Of a DNA stretch of 64,000 bases, positions 19,816-30,045 are shown in pieces. Origin of the DNA: Thiodiazotropha sp040506975 (GTDB taxonomy: Bacteria; Pseudomonadota; Gammaproteobacteria; Chromatiales; Chromatiaceae). Under the pieces are notes generated by a model that was not told where the DNA came from, did not search any database, and saw only the letters and a list, made by a program, of their open reading frames with translations. Location: positions 1,116,001 through 1,180,000 of the forward strand of contig OZ242974.1 in the NCBI GenBank assembly GCA_965211775.1. Direction: 5' to 3'. The number at the start of each line of letters is the position of its first letter. The stretch's first letter is position 1. Both the position numbers and the translations under genes were made by a program.

Positions 19816-21383
19816 CCCCAATATTTCACGCATTAAAAAGGCAAAATCCTGATACTTCGATATAATTCAGTTGCTTACACTGTAATCGAAAGGATTTTGC
19901 CTGTGACAAACTGTACCCAGACTGCCTTTGATTTTCCAGCCCTAAAACGCCGTAAGGTTCAAGCCGAGTTTTCCGGTGGCGATATCACCTCGGACGGCGG
20001 CGTGTTGCTGCTGCGTGAGATCGACAGGCGTCTGGGATTGCTCGAGGCGGTTGATGCGGTCATCCCCGACCCGCGAGATCCCCGCTATATTGAACACAGC
20101 CAGTTGAGCCTGTTGCGCCAGCGAGTCTATGGGCTCTGCCTGGGTTATGAAGATCTGAACGACCATCAGACACTACGCACCGACCCGGCCCTACAGAGCT
20201 CGATCGAACGCGAGGAGGTACTGGGCAGCCAGTCGACACTTTGTCGGCTGGAGAACCGGGTCGATCGCCGGGTTGCCGTTGATGTCCACAACCTACTGCT
20301 CGAGCAGTTCATTGCCTCATATGATGCACCACCCGATGAGCTGATCCTGGATTTCGACGCCACGGATGATCCGGTGCATGGCCGCCAGGAAGGCCGCTTC
20401 TTTCACGGCTACTACGATCACTACTGCTTCCTGCCCCTGTATGTCTTTTGTGGCGATCAACTGCTGGTGAGTTATCTGCGGCCCAGCCGGATCGATGCGC
20501 CCAAGCATGCCTGGGCGATTCTGGCGCTGTTGGTCAAACGCCTGCGCCGGGCTTGGCCTGAAGTGCGTATCATCTTTCGGGGCGATAGCGGCTTTTGCCG
20601 TCACCACATGCTCAGCTGGTGCGAGCGCAACGCTGTGGGCTATATCGTGGGCATCGCCAAGAATGACGCCTTGCTGCGGTGTATCCGTGAGCCCATGCAG
20701 TGGGTTGAGGAACTGGCGAAGCGAACCGGCATGAAGATGCGGGAATTCTTTCAGTTTCACTATGCCGCCAGCACCTGGAAGACGCGTCGCAAGGTGATCG
20801 CCAAACTGGAGGTCACCGACAAGGGGCCAAATCCACGCTTCATCGTCACCAACCTGGCCGGCGACAAACAGCGCCTTTACGATGACCTCTACTGCGCCCG
20901 TGGTGACATGGAGAACCGAATCAAGGAGCAGCAACTGGGGCTGTTCGCCGATCGCACCAGCGCGCATTACTGGTGGGCCAATCAGTTTCGTCTACTGCTG
21001 TCCAGTCTGGCCTATGTGCTGATGGAGGCCATCCGGCGCCTCGCGCTGAAGGGCACGGAACTGGCGCGTGCACAGATGACCACGATCCGGCTCAAACTGT
21101 TCAAGATCGGGGCGGTCATCATTCGCAACACGCGACGGATCCGCTTCCTGCTCTCCAGCACCTATCCCTATCAGGCGCTGTTTTTCCAGGTGGCGGCACG
21201 ACTCAAGCCGGGATAGCCCGGCAGAGTGCTGCCCCGGCACGTTGATCAACAATGGGGGTAAGGGGGAGTCTGCCCGGAGGGTGGAGAATCAGGGCTTGAT
21301 AGAGGTTTGGTTCCCAGTGAGGGCAAACCATCCAAGCTTGGCCATATCACCGGCTAAATTTAAAAACGGATGAAACATGCGGG
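19816..21383 (+). mobile_element. IS1380-family insertion sequence, copy 3 (1568 bp)
   Basis: Same termini. Target duplication CTAG at 19812-19815 and 21384-21387. It splits the giant outer-membrane protein gene, in its direction. One base difference from copy 2 is visible near the 3' end (GGTGGAGAATC rather than GGTGGAAAATC). Confidence 0.95.
19903..21216 (+). CDS. IS1380-family transposase, copy 3
   Basis: Intact 437-residue transposase from GTG 19903. The protein is identical to that of copy 2 as far as I can see. Catalytic motifs FDATDD, RGDSGF and GDMENR are all present. Confidence 0.93.
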   Translation: MTNCTQTAFDFPALKRRKVQAEFSGGDITSDGGVLLLREIDRRLGLLEAVDAVIPDPRDPRYIEHSQLSLLRQRVYGLCLGYEDLNDHQTLRTDPALQSSIEREEVLGSQSTLCRLENRVDRRVAVDVHNLLLEQFIASYDAPPDELILDFDATDDPVHGRQEGRFFHGYYDHYCFLPLYVFCGDQLLVSYLRPSRIDAPKHAWAILALLVKRLRRAWPEVRIIFRGDSGFCRHHMLSWCERNAVGYIVGIAKNDALLRCIREPMQWVEELAKRTGMKMREFFQFHYAASTWKTRRKVIAKLEVTDKGPNPRFIVTNLAGDKQRLYDDLYCARGDMENRIKEQQLGLFADRTSAHYWWANQFRLLLSSLAYVLMEAIRRLALKGTELARAQMTTIRLKLFKIGAVIIRNTRRIRFLLSSTYPYQALFFQVAARLKPG

Positions 21384-23300
21384 CTAGGTATACCGCGCCA
21401 GCTCTATACGGCAGCGGTCGTTCAGGATGAGCATTACCAACAGATGGCACAATGGCTGTGGCAGGCGGAACAGCAGCCTGAAAAGGCCGCGTCATTCCTG
21501 GCGCAGGCCGAGGTTCTGTTCCACGCGCATGCAAGCGATCGCCGCTTGCAGAGCATAATACGCAGAATGAGACGCAACTATCGTTGGCAGCCGGTGGACG
21601 GGATTGTCTCCAGTGCCGGCCTACGCTTTATGCGACTGACAACATTTCAACCGGAGAGTCCCGGCTCGAGGGTGCGCAGCGCGTTGCTCGAGCCATTGCT
21701 GGCAGGCGAACGTTTTATCTATGGCGGTCAGCGAGTCAATATCGCATTACGGAATCCAACCTCTGCCACGGCTGTCGCCCTGAACTTCAAGTTGGAAGAG
21801 ATCGGCTATATCGATGCCAGGGATTTGCAGATCAGCTATCGTCTCGATGATGGCGAAAACCATCTTATCCGGCTTACACCCGACCATCCAAGCCAGCGCA
21901 TACATATATCGGTTCCTCAGGGACGGCACGTGCTGCGTGTGCAGATGCTCAATCCGCTGCAAAATCAGATCCTGCGCTTCGCTATCCGGGATGAAGGACA
22001 ATCGTCGGGTGCTGGCCGGGAACGATTCTACGAACGGGCCTATCAGGTTTCCACTGTCGATGAACCTTTAGAACTGGCGCTAGAGGGGCCGGCCTGGTTG
22101 CGGATCGATGAACGGGTCGAAGGACAGACTATCAGCCGGTTTCTATTTATACAGCCTGGCTGGCAAGCGCTGCAATTACCACCGAGAAGCGGTCGACAGG
22201 AGAGCTATTACCGTCTCTTCCGTCAGCGTGTCCTGTTAAAACCCTGGCAAAGCCGCTTGCGTGAAGCGCATCTCATTCAAGCCGAAATGCCGACCGTAGA
22301 TGAATTACCCTCTTCGCAGACCGAAGCGTTATCGCTCAGGGAGCTGCAGCCGATGTTGGGTCAAGAAGATGGAACCTGGGAGTACTATGGTCGTCTGGTC
22401 AGCCGGCGCAATCTCGATGAAGACCGCTCAGCCGATCGATCCGAGCGGTTTTTCGAGCTGGGTGTCGGCCATCGCCTGTTTCAGGAATATGCCGATCGCT
22501 ATCTGGAATCGGGAGTGTTGGCGAGGATCCGGGATATAGGCGGAACCACTTTGGGCGTTTTCGGCGATCTCCATTGGGACAGTAGCTTTCATGCCATCAA
22601 CCTGGCGCTGGGCCGAGACTTGTTTCTGCAGCAGCCAAAACAGATGATCGGTACTGAATGGTCACTGTTGCTGAAGGCGGAACTTTCCCAGTACCGCCGG
22701 CTGACCAGCAAGACCCATCATCGACCCAGCTTCGGTCTATTCAAACGCTGGCTCAGTCTGAATGACCTCGAACAGGGATTGAGCGAATATGTGGACCAGG
22801 ATATCTATACCCGTTACAAAAATGACCATCAGCGTGGACTCAGGCTAAGTGATGCATTGAGCCACTATCCCTGGCGCGACACACGCATCCGCGCCTCCCT
22901 GGCGTTGACCACCAACGAGGCGTTAAACCCGTTTAGACCCGACTATACGGACGTCACCCTGAGTGGAGATCAACTGGTGCGCGATTTGGGGCTGGGGGTG
23001 CGCTATCGCTGGCGTCACTATTTTGATGACGATGACCGCGCTGACGAAGAGCAACAGCACAACTTGAAGTTGCGCCTCGATTGGCAGCGTTGGACATCGC
23101 TGCAAGCGGGTTGGCGTCTGGGTTTCGAATTGGACCACGAACTGGATAGCGGAGATACCTCGTTGTTCCTGAGCCTGCGTCATCATCGTGCCAATGGGCG
23201 AATATATCGTGATTTCCGCCCCGGTTCGGTTTCATTTGAACCCATACGCAGCCGACATGAGTTAGAGCGCCACTTTCCTGTCGGCGAGGTTCGGCAATGA
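21384..23300 (+). pseudogene. Giant outer-membrane protein, C-terminal beta-barrel-like fragment
   Basis: This is the remaining 638 codons of the gene starting at 16551, in the same frame across the CTAG target site. The last 250 or so residues have alternating aromatic and polar strands (LGLGVRYRWRHYF, LKLRLDWQRWTSLQAGWRL, TSLFLSLRHHRANGRIY) and clusters of tyrosine and tryptophan typical of an outer-membrane barrel. It does not end in the usual C-terminal Phe: about 25 more residues follow the last strand. An internal open frame starts at 21444 (ATG), but upstream codons are native. The stop TGA 23298-23300 overlaps the ATG of the CapB-like gene (ATGA). Confidence 0.55.
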
Positions 23301-26300
23301 GCGTCGGCTCCGTACGCAACTTACTGGAATTGGGATTTCACACTCGATGGCTGGCGGTTGACCGGCCATTGATCGATCGGCTGGAATCCGGTTTCCAGGG
23401 ATGGCTCGATCATCAGCCACGCATGGAAGGGGTTGCGATCACAGAAGAGAACGTACGTGCCCGTTTGCTGGTTGAGTACCTGGTGTTCTGGATTACGGAA
23501 AAGCTGGAACGGATGGATGGTCTGCGCGCGGGTTTTGTCGAATTCTCCCAACGACACAACCATGCAGCGACCGATCGCGAAAAACAGGCGCACATTCTGG
23601 AGTATGCCAAACGTCTCGGGGCGACCCATCGCCAGCTTAACAGAGATCGCAGGGCCTTCTCCCGCTGGTTCGGTTATGACGCCATGGTGGAGCGTTATGA
23701 ACGCCGTTATCGGAAAGCGGAGCAAGAGCTTGTCGTTACCCTTGGACGACTTGGAGTCATCGCCGCGCACTATATTGAATGCTTCTCGGCAGGTGAGCAG
23801 AGCATTGTCTCCTGGCGTCAACTGCAGCTGGAGAAGCTGTTGCGTTCGCTGCTGGCATACGATGGCGATCCGCGGGTGCGAATCGCGGCATTCGAGTCCC
23901 TTGCCGCATCGGTGAGCAGCCTGCCTCACAACCTCCAGGAGAAGGCGGTTAACGATACCTCCTTACGTTATATCTACCGTTCCGCGCTGGAGCGCCGTCA
24001 AGAGGTCTGGATTCAATGTGCTGCATTGAGCCTGCTGCAGACCTTCTCCACCGAGTCGTTGATCTCTGCCCTGGAGCATCGCCTGCAGAGCCTGGGGAAG
24101 GGTGATGACCTGTTTGTTCGCCGACACGCCATGCGGCTGCTTGGCCAGCAGATCCCGGATTCACCGCAGCTTGAGCCGCTGCTGATGACAGTGAAGGATG
24201 ATCCCAGCCCGGCAGTACGTCAATTGATTGTTGAAGCGATGCATCATGCGAGTAAGGAAACCGTGGACCGAGTTCTGCCTCGGTTATTGCTGCAGGATGA
24301 GGAACCCCGGGTGCGTGCGGCAACCCTTGTGGGTCTCTGCGCCCTGATGCGGCGGGAGGAGTTGTTCGAGACCATACTCGAGCAGCTGCATGCATCGCTC
24401 AGCTCGGAGAAGGAGCAATTCGTATTGCGCGTGGGACTGAAATGCATGCTGGATATCTACACAGATCTGGATAAGGCGGAGCGGTGGGCGCTCGCATGCC
24501 GGTGGTACGCCAGGCTCTCCCCGCTGCTGGCTGAGCTCCATCGCAGTGCGGACGATCTTTCAGTGCGCCGCTGGAGCGCCCAGGCGAAGGAACAGATTTG
24601 GTTGCTGCAGACCCCTCAGGCAAGGCAGCTGGCGGATGCCTTGCGTCGGCGTATCGAAACCATACAACCGAGCCGGGCAACCCGTCTCGGGAACAGCCTG
24701 TTGAAAGCGGTGGACCGGGACACCCTGGGTAGAACGCTCTCCTGTCTGGCGCAGAAGGATTTTGACCTGGAATTGGAATCCGGTATGTTTGGACCACGTC
24801 TGCGACGGGGCGCCAGGCTGGGTTTCAGAAGCTGGCGGTTGTGGCATGAGCTATGGCGACCCGCGACAGACAAACGCCAGGGTTTCCCCCACACCACCGG
24901 GCGAGTCTATCGAGGCAGTTTACACGCCCCATCATCGATAATGGCCGAGCTGGCAGAGACCCGGGTTCCGGGGGAGCCGCTCTTTCTTCCTGCAGAGAGT
25001 GGACGCCGTCCCTATCTTCCCTTGGTGGATGAGGTGATATCGGCACTGGATGCCGGCCTGCTGCGTGGTAAGCCGCTGTGGCTCTACAGTGCGGAGGAGG
25101 TTACTCAGGTATCCCCGCCCGACTCGATTGTGCGCCGTATGGTCTCGAGAATCCTGCTGACCCTGCGTTTTGCGGAATATGCCGAACTGCGCAACTGGCA
25201 GGAAGGGGAGCGGTTGGCGCCCACTCGCTATGTCGAATCATTGCGGCGCCTCGGGATAACCCTGCGTTTCTCCAACCACCCGGATACGGTTTGTGAGGCT
25301 CGAAAGAGTTCTCGGGATGGGGCGGGAGGCTGGAGCGCAGATCCGGCCGTGGAGCGATTTTTCCCCGCTATAACGCTCATTCCTCTCCCTTTGCAAGATA
25401 CTTTTGGACGACTTCAGGACTATTTCTACTCAGTCTACCAGAACAATATTAAACAACTGCTTCTGTTCCTCGTTGCAGCAGTGGCGGGGATGCTCGGTCG
25501 GCATCTCTATCTTAATGCGCGCATCAGATCGGCCCGGGGTTCGATGCCGCTGGTCATCGGTGGCTGGGGCACTCGCGGCAAGTCGGGCACCGAGCGACTC
25601 AAGGCGGCATTGGTGAACGCCAAAGGCTATTCGGTGATATCGAAGACAACCGGTTGCGAGGCGATGTTCCTGCATGCCCACCCGAATGGCCGCTTACGGG
25701 AGATGATGCTGTTTCGTCCCTATGACAAGGCGACCATCTGGGAACAGGCAAACCTGCTGCGCCTTGGGCAACGGTTTAATATCGATGTGTTTCTCTGGGA
25801 ATGCATGGGATTGACTCCTTCCTATGTCGGTATATTGCAGCAGCAGTGGATGAAGGACGATATTTCCACCATCACCAATACCTATCCCGATCATGAGGAT
25901 CTGCAGGGACCCGCGGGTTATAACATTCCGGAAGTGATGACGAACTTCATACCACACAATAGCGTATTGATAACGACTGAGGCTCAGATGCTGCCGATCC
26001 TACGCAGCGCCGCGCAAAAAAACAGACCCGTTTGCGTACAGCGGGCTGGCTGCAGTCGGGCCTGCTTCCGCCGGACATCCTGCAGCGCTTCCCCTACGAG
26101 GAACACCCCGATAACAATCGCATTGGTGCTGGAACTCGCGGACGAACTCGGGTTGGAAACCGACTATGCCCTCAAGGAGATGGCGGATCGTGTCGTCCCT
26201 GACCTGGGTGTGCTCAAGGCATCACCGACTGCAACGGTCAGGGGGCGCAGACTGGAGTTCGTCAACGGCATGTCGGCAAATGAGCGGTTCGGGTGTCTGA

Positions 26301-27556
26301 GCAGCTGGCGGAGAACCGGCTTCGCCGACCAGGATCCCTATTCGGATCCTGATACCTGGCTTGCGACAGTAGTCAACAATCGTGCAGACCGGGAGCCCCG
26401 GTCACAGGTTTTCGCCGCCATTCTGGTAGAGGATATCGCCGCCGATCATCACTTTTTAATCGGCACCAACCTGGACGGACTGCAGGGCTACATTCGGGAT
26501 CTCTGAGAGGAGTGGGAAAAGGATATCTCTCTCTTCGACGATCGGGGCGGTGAACAGGAACAACCGCTTCGGGTAGTGGAAAAAATGGCGCGCCGTTTCC
26601 GCCTCCCCTACCGACCCGAGCACATTCAGGGGCGTTTGGGCTGTCTGTTGTCCGACTTCGCCGGGGAGATGCCTCTCGCAGAGCTTGAGCGGCTTTGGTG
26701 CGATCCCGAAGGGCTGCAGCAAAGTCTGTCGATGACAGATGCCAGTGCACAGGCTGAAGAGATCCGGGGTTTCCATCAGGAACTCCTTCAACGCTACCAT
26801 GAGTACCAGGAACTGGTGGACAAGATCGAGCAGGGAGCCAGTCCGCCGAAGCAACTGGAACAGATATTCAAGGAGCAGCTTTCAGGCTGGTTTTGGAGCA
26901 AGTTTACAGTCATAGAGGATCCCCATAGCAGTGGCGAGCAGGTGATAAGGGAGATCGTCAAAAAGACCCCCCCCGGATTGAAGAGCCGGGTAATGGGGAT
27001 CCAGAATATCAAGGGTACGGGTCTCGATTTTGTCTATCGTTGGCAGGCCTGGGAGTTATGTCATGATTACTGTGCGCAACTCGACGCCAAAGATCCTGCG
27101 ATAGCCCGGGAAGGTTTGCACAACCTGTCGATTTTCAAGGATTTCGGCCAGCTGAGCGAACATACCGTGCAACAGACGATTGAGCGGGTACGCCATAAAA
27201 AACTTGCCCAGAATGAACTCTTTCAGGCAGAGCTTAGAGTGATTCTCACCAACCTGGATGAGGCGATGAAAGCGATACGGAAAAAGATGGACGCGGGCCG
27301 CAGCGTGGGACTGTTGGCAAAATTGCTGGATGGTGTTGAAGCATTCCTCGACTCAGGTGACGCAATACGCCGGCGTAAACTGGCCAATCGCATATACCGT
27401 GATTTACAGAATGAACGCATTAGCCACGAACGTGCCGCACTGGAACTTCAGGCCCTGAATAAACGGCAGAAAGAGGGTTGGTTAAAGCAGCGGGCATTTG
27501 AGTTTGTCGGCGCCTTCACCAGGAGTGATTCTGCGACGGATAGTCAGTCCCAATAA
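23297..27556 (+). pseudogene. Giant PgsB/CapB-like poly-gamma-glutamate-type ligase with HEAT repeats; in-frame TGA and compensated frameshifts
   Basis: The frame is 1420 codons, broken by TGA at 26504. Residues about 180-400 are HEAT-like helical repeats (PRVRAATLVGLCALM and so on). A membrane helix lies near 716-738. A Mur-ligase/CapB domain follows: P-loop GTRGKSGT (about 757-764), SKTTGCEAM, WECMGLTPSY, NTYPDHEDLQGP, NGMSANE and NNRADREPR, each aligning with Bacillus PgsB. PgsB uses ATP to form amide bonds between glutamates at the inner membrane face. Between the A7 run at 26016-26022 and about 26116, some 31 codons are out of frame (Cys/Arg-rich); a lost A plus a gained base explain this, and the alternative frame gives RFPYEEHPDN, the expected block. 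After TGA 26504 the same frame runs to 27556 (EEWEKDISLF...). A CGA-to-TGA change would explain it. Bacillus PgsB has about 390 residues. Confidence 0.75.
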
Positions 27557-28167
27557 TTATTTTTACGACAGTTCATTAAGTTTTCCGCAGAACAATCTCC
27601 GGCTTCATGTTGATACGACCGTCCGCTTCAAGCACGCCGATTTGTATCCCGTCATGTCTTCTGACTACAGGTACGACCGCTTGAAAAAGCGGGCGGCGAA
27701 CAAAGAACAACTCCCAGCCGAAACTCGAAAGCTTGTTGAGGGACATCATCTGCAGCTCAGTCAAGATATCCTTTAAATTACCCGGAATTGCCCGCTCGCC
27801 AGTACGTTTTTCATATGTCATACATCGATCCCCACAATCACCCGGTTAGCTACTTTTTAAATTGCTCATCTCCCGTTTCACGCAAGTCAAACCTTCATTC
27901 TGTGTAGATGAGAGAGACTCTTTTATGGTTATTGATTATCGAGGCATCCTATTTGGGACGACCTTGATTAATTAATAGCCATATATTTAACGAAATGTAA
28001 CATTGAGGTTGTCGTGTGAGAATAAAATGACTATTTGGCATACGCTTATGGGGTTCGCCATCTCCTTGCAGTAGTCCACGTCGATCATGAATGGCTATAC
28101 TGGCCAAGCCGACGTGGTTGGGACCGTGTCGATGGGAGTTGTTAGGCATCTTATTGGGAGTGAATAA
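27557..28167. other. Intergenic region containing a small minus-strand gene and a hairpin before the CDF gene
   Basis: Apart from the small gene at 27576-27821 (-), the rest (27822-28167) holds no gene I can support. An 8-bp perfect inverted repeat (CCACGTCG at 28076-28083, CGACGTGG at 28110-28117) lies in the likely leader of the CDF transporter and could form an RNA hairpin. GGGAG precedes the CDF ATG. Confidence 0.35.
27576..27821 (-). CDS. Small conserved hypothetical protein, paralogue of the one at 59494
   Basis: 81 residues, cytoplasmic, no signal peptide or membrane segment. It shares a clear pattern with the protein at 59494-59736: a start like RxG.R.IP.NL..IL.ELQ, then FGW.L.FVRRPLFQ.VVPV, IG.LE..G.INM.P. 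The conservation of length and motifs in two separated places argues that both are real genes rather than shadows. I do not recognise a function. Convergent with the CapB-like gene, whose stop is 20 bases away. Confidence 0.6.
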   Translation of the reverse strand: MTYEKRTGERAIPGNLKDILTELQMMSLNKLSSFGWELFFVRRPLFQAVVPVVRRHDGIQIGVLEADGRINMKPEIVLRKT

Positions 28168-29085
28168 ATGGCATCGGGCTCAAAAAAGGTCATCTATGCG
28201 GCACTGATTGGAAACTCATTGATCTCCATCACTAAATTCGCCGCTGCGTTCGTTACCGGAAGTTCAGCGATGCTGTCGGAAGGGATCCACTCAATGGTCG
28301 ATACAGGCAACCAGGGACTCTTGTTGTACGGGATCGCCAGATCAAAGAAGCCGGCGGATGAGGCCTTTCCGTTCGGGCACGGCAAGGAGATCTATTTCTG
28401 GAGCTTTATCGTCGCCATTCTGATCTTTGCGCTGGGCGGGGGCATCTCCATCTATGAAGGCATAAAGCACCTTCAGCATCCTGAACCGATCGCCAATCCC
28501 CTGATCAATTACATTGTACTCGGACTGGCGGTGGTGTTTGAGGGGGCTGCCTGGCTGTTCGCATTTCGTGAATTTTCCCGTGCCAAAGGTTAATGGGGTT
28601 ATCTGGAGGCAGTGCAGCGTGCCAAGGATCCTTCTATATTCGTGGTTCTGTTCGAGGACACAGCGGCAATGCTGGGGCTCATCGTTGCCTTCGCGGGTGT
28701 TGCGTTGACCCAGATAACCGGTAACTATCTGTTCGACGGGACAGCGTCAATCATCATCGGTTTGATCCTGGTTGGTACCGCCGTCTGGCTTGCCTATGAG
28801 ACCAAGGGATTGTTGATTGGCGAGAGCGCCAACAAGGCTGTCGTGCAGGGTATACGGGAAATGGCAAACGATATCGACGTGGTAGAGTACGTCAACGAGG
28901 TGCTGACCATGCATATGGGTCCGGACTTTGTGCTGGTTAACATGAGTGTCGATTTCAGGGACAGCGTCTCTGCGGATGAGGTGGAGCGGGCGATTGGCGG
29001 CATGGACGGCATGATCAAACAACACTTTCCACAAGTGAAGAGAATCTTTATCGAGGCTGAAAAACGTTTTTCATCAGATAGTTAG
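28168..29085 (+). pseudogene. Cation diffusion facilitator (CDF) transporter with in-frame TAA
   Basis: Two open stretches (28168-28593 and 28612-29085) share one frame and are separated by TAA at 28591-28593; the codons after it (WGYLEAVQRAKDPS) continue the family sequence, where FREF..AKG.xGYLEA is expected. A single substitution (for example AAA or GAA to TAA) would create it. The intact protein would be 305 residues: N-terminal transmembrane helices with the metal-site motif SEGIHSMVDTGNQ (about 33-45), FGHGKEIYFWS (about 71-81), helix 5 (DGTASIIIGL), and a C-terminal cytoplasmic domain with MHMGPDF. CDF proteins export Zn, Fe, Co or Mn in exchange for protons. If the TAA is real, the transporter is inactive unless it is read through. 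Confidence 0.8.
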
Positions 29086-29227
29086 TGGTTCATAAAAGTG
29101 ATTGGACGGTCGCTTGTCCAGCCAATCGAAATCTCACTGTACCGAACAGGTTTCTCGATGAAGGGATGCCTTGGCCAGGGAGCCAGGTGATAGGATCGCG
29201 CCCGGGAGGTGGTCCTGCTCAAGGTGG

Positions 29228-29256
29228 TTGACCGGCATGGGCCTTGTAGGTAGAAT
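29228..29256 (+). promoter_or_regulatory. Sigma70-type promoter for rplU-rpmA
   Basis: TTGACC (29228-29233), 17-base spacer, TAGAAT (29251-29256), 66 bases before the rplU ATG. A GC hairpin (about 29269-29291) followed by a T-rich stretch lies in the leader and might act in ribosomal-protein attenuation; that part is speculative. Confidence 0.6.
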
Positions 29257-29321
29257 TCCCGCTCTTTACCTCGCCCGGATGTCTGGCGGGGCATAACGCT
29301 ATTTTTTCGGGGATTCAAGCA

Positions 29322-29633
29322 ATGTATGCGGTAATTCAAACCGGCGGAAAGCAGTATCGTGTTTCTGAGGGCGACACCATCAAGGTCGAAATGCTGACCG
29401 CTGATGAGGGTGCCTCCGTCGAGCTGGACAAAGTACTGATGATCACCAACGGTGATGACGTCAAGGTCGGAACGCCTTATGTGGATGGCGGGAAAGTTAC
29501 GGCAACCGTTAAATCCCACGGCCGGGGCAAGAAAGTCAAGATCATCAAGTTCCGCCGTCGTAAACACCACATGAAGCGCCAGGGGCACCGGCAGTGGTAC
29601 ACCGAACTTCAAGTGACCGGCATCAGCGGCTGA
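29322..29633 (+). CDS. rplU: 50S ribosomal protein L21
   Basis: 103 residues, the normal length. Starts MYAVIQTGGKQYRV and contains the conserved C-terminal KFRRRKHHMKRQGHRQ block that binds 23S rRNA. First gene of the conserved rplU-rpmA-obgE order; 12 bases separate it from rpmA, so the two are co-transcribed. Confidence 0.98.
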   Translation: MYAVIQTGGKQYRVSEGDTIKVEMLTADEGASVELDKVLMITNGDDVKVGTPYVDGGKVTATVKSHGRGKKVKIIKFRRRKHHMKRQGHRQWYTELQVTGISG

Positions 29634-29645
29634 GGAGAGAGTCAG

Positions 29646-29903
29646 ATGGCACATAAAAAAGCAGGCGGCAGTACACGAAACGGTCGCGATTCAGAATCCA
29701 AACGCCTGGGTGTAAAGATCTACGGCGGTGAGTCAGTCAAGGCGGGTAACATCATCGTTCGCCAGCGCGGCACCCAGTTCCATAACGGTGTCAACGTCGG
29801 TATAGGAAAGGACCACACCCTGTTTGCGAAAGCGGATGGAAAGGTTCAGTTCGAGATGAAGGGACCACGCAATCGCAGATATGTGAGCGTTGTCGCCGAG
29901 TAG
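29646..29903 (+). CDS. rpmA: 50S ribosomal protein L27
   Basis: 85 residues starting MAHKKAGGSTRNGRDS, the conserved N-terminal tail that reaches the peptidyl transferase centre. GGAGAG ribosome-binding site. Followed by a strong rho-independent terminator, so obgE probably has its own promoter or depends on read-through. Confidence 0.98.
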   Translation: MAHKKAGGSTRNGRDSESKRLGVKIYGGESVKAGNIIVRQRGTQFHNGVNVGIGKDHTLFAKADGKVQFEMKGPRNRRYVSVVAE

Positions 29904-29926
29904 GCCGGTTCGTAGCCGAGCCACAT

Positions 29927-29956
29927 AAAGCCTCGTCGATCGACGGGGCTTTTTAG
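29927..29956 (+). terminator. Rho-independent terminator after rpmA
   Basis: GC-rich hairpin with arms AGCCTCGTCGAT and ATCGACGGGGCT, directly followed by a T run, 24 bases after the rpmA stop. Confidence 0.85.
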
Positions 29957-30045
29957 TTTTTGGACCCGTCTACTTCGGTAGGGACTGCCTGGCATGTGGT
30001 TTTCAGCTGTTCCCGAATAGGGTTTGCGTGAAGGTAAGCTGAATC

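Noticed and set aside
7612..28593. Stop-codon recoding (selenocysteine, pyrrolysine or code change) as an explanation for the in-frame stops
   Set aside because: Three different stop codons are involved, no insertion-element structure was seen, and intact housekeeping genes end normally with the same codons.
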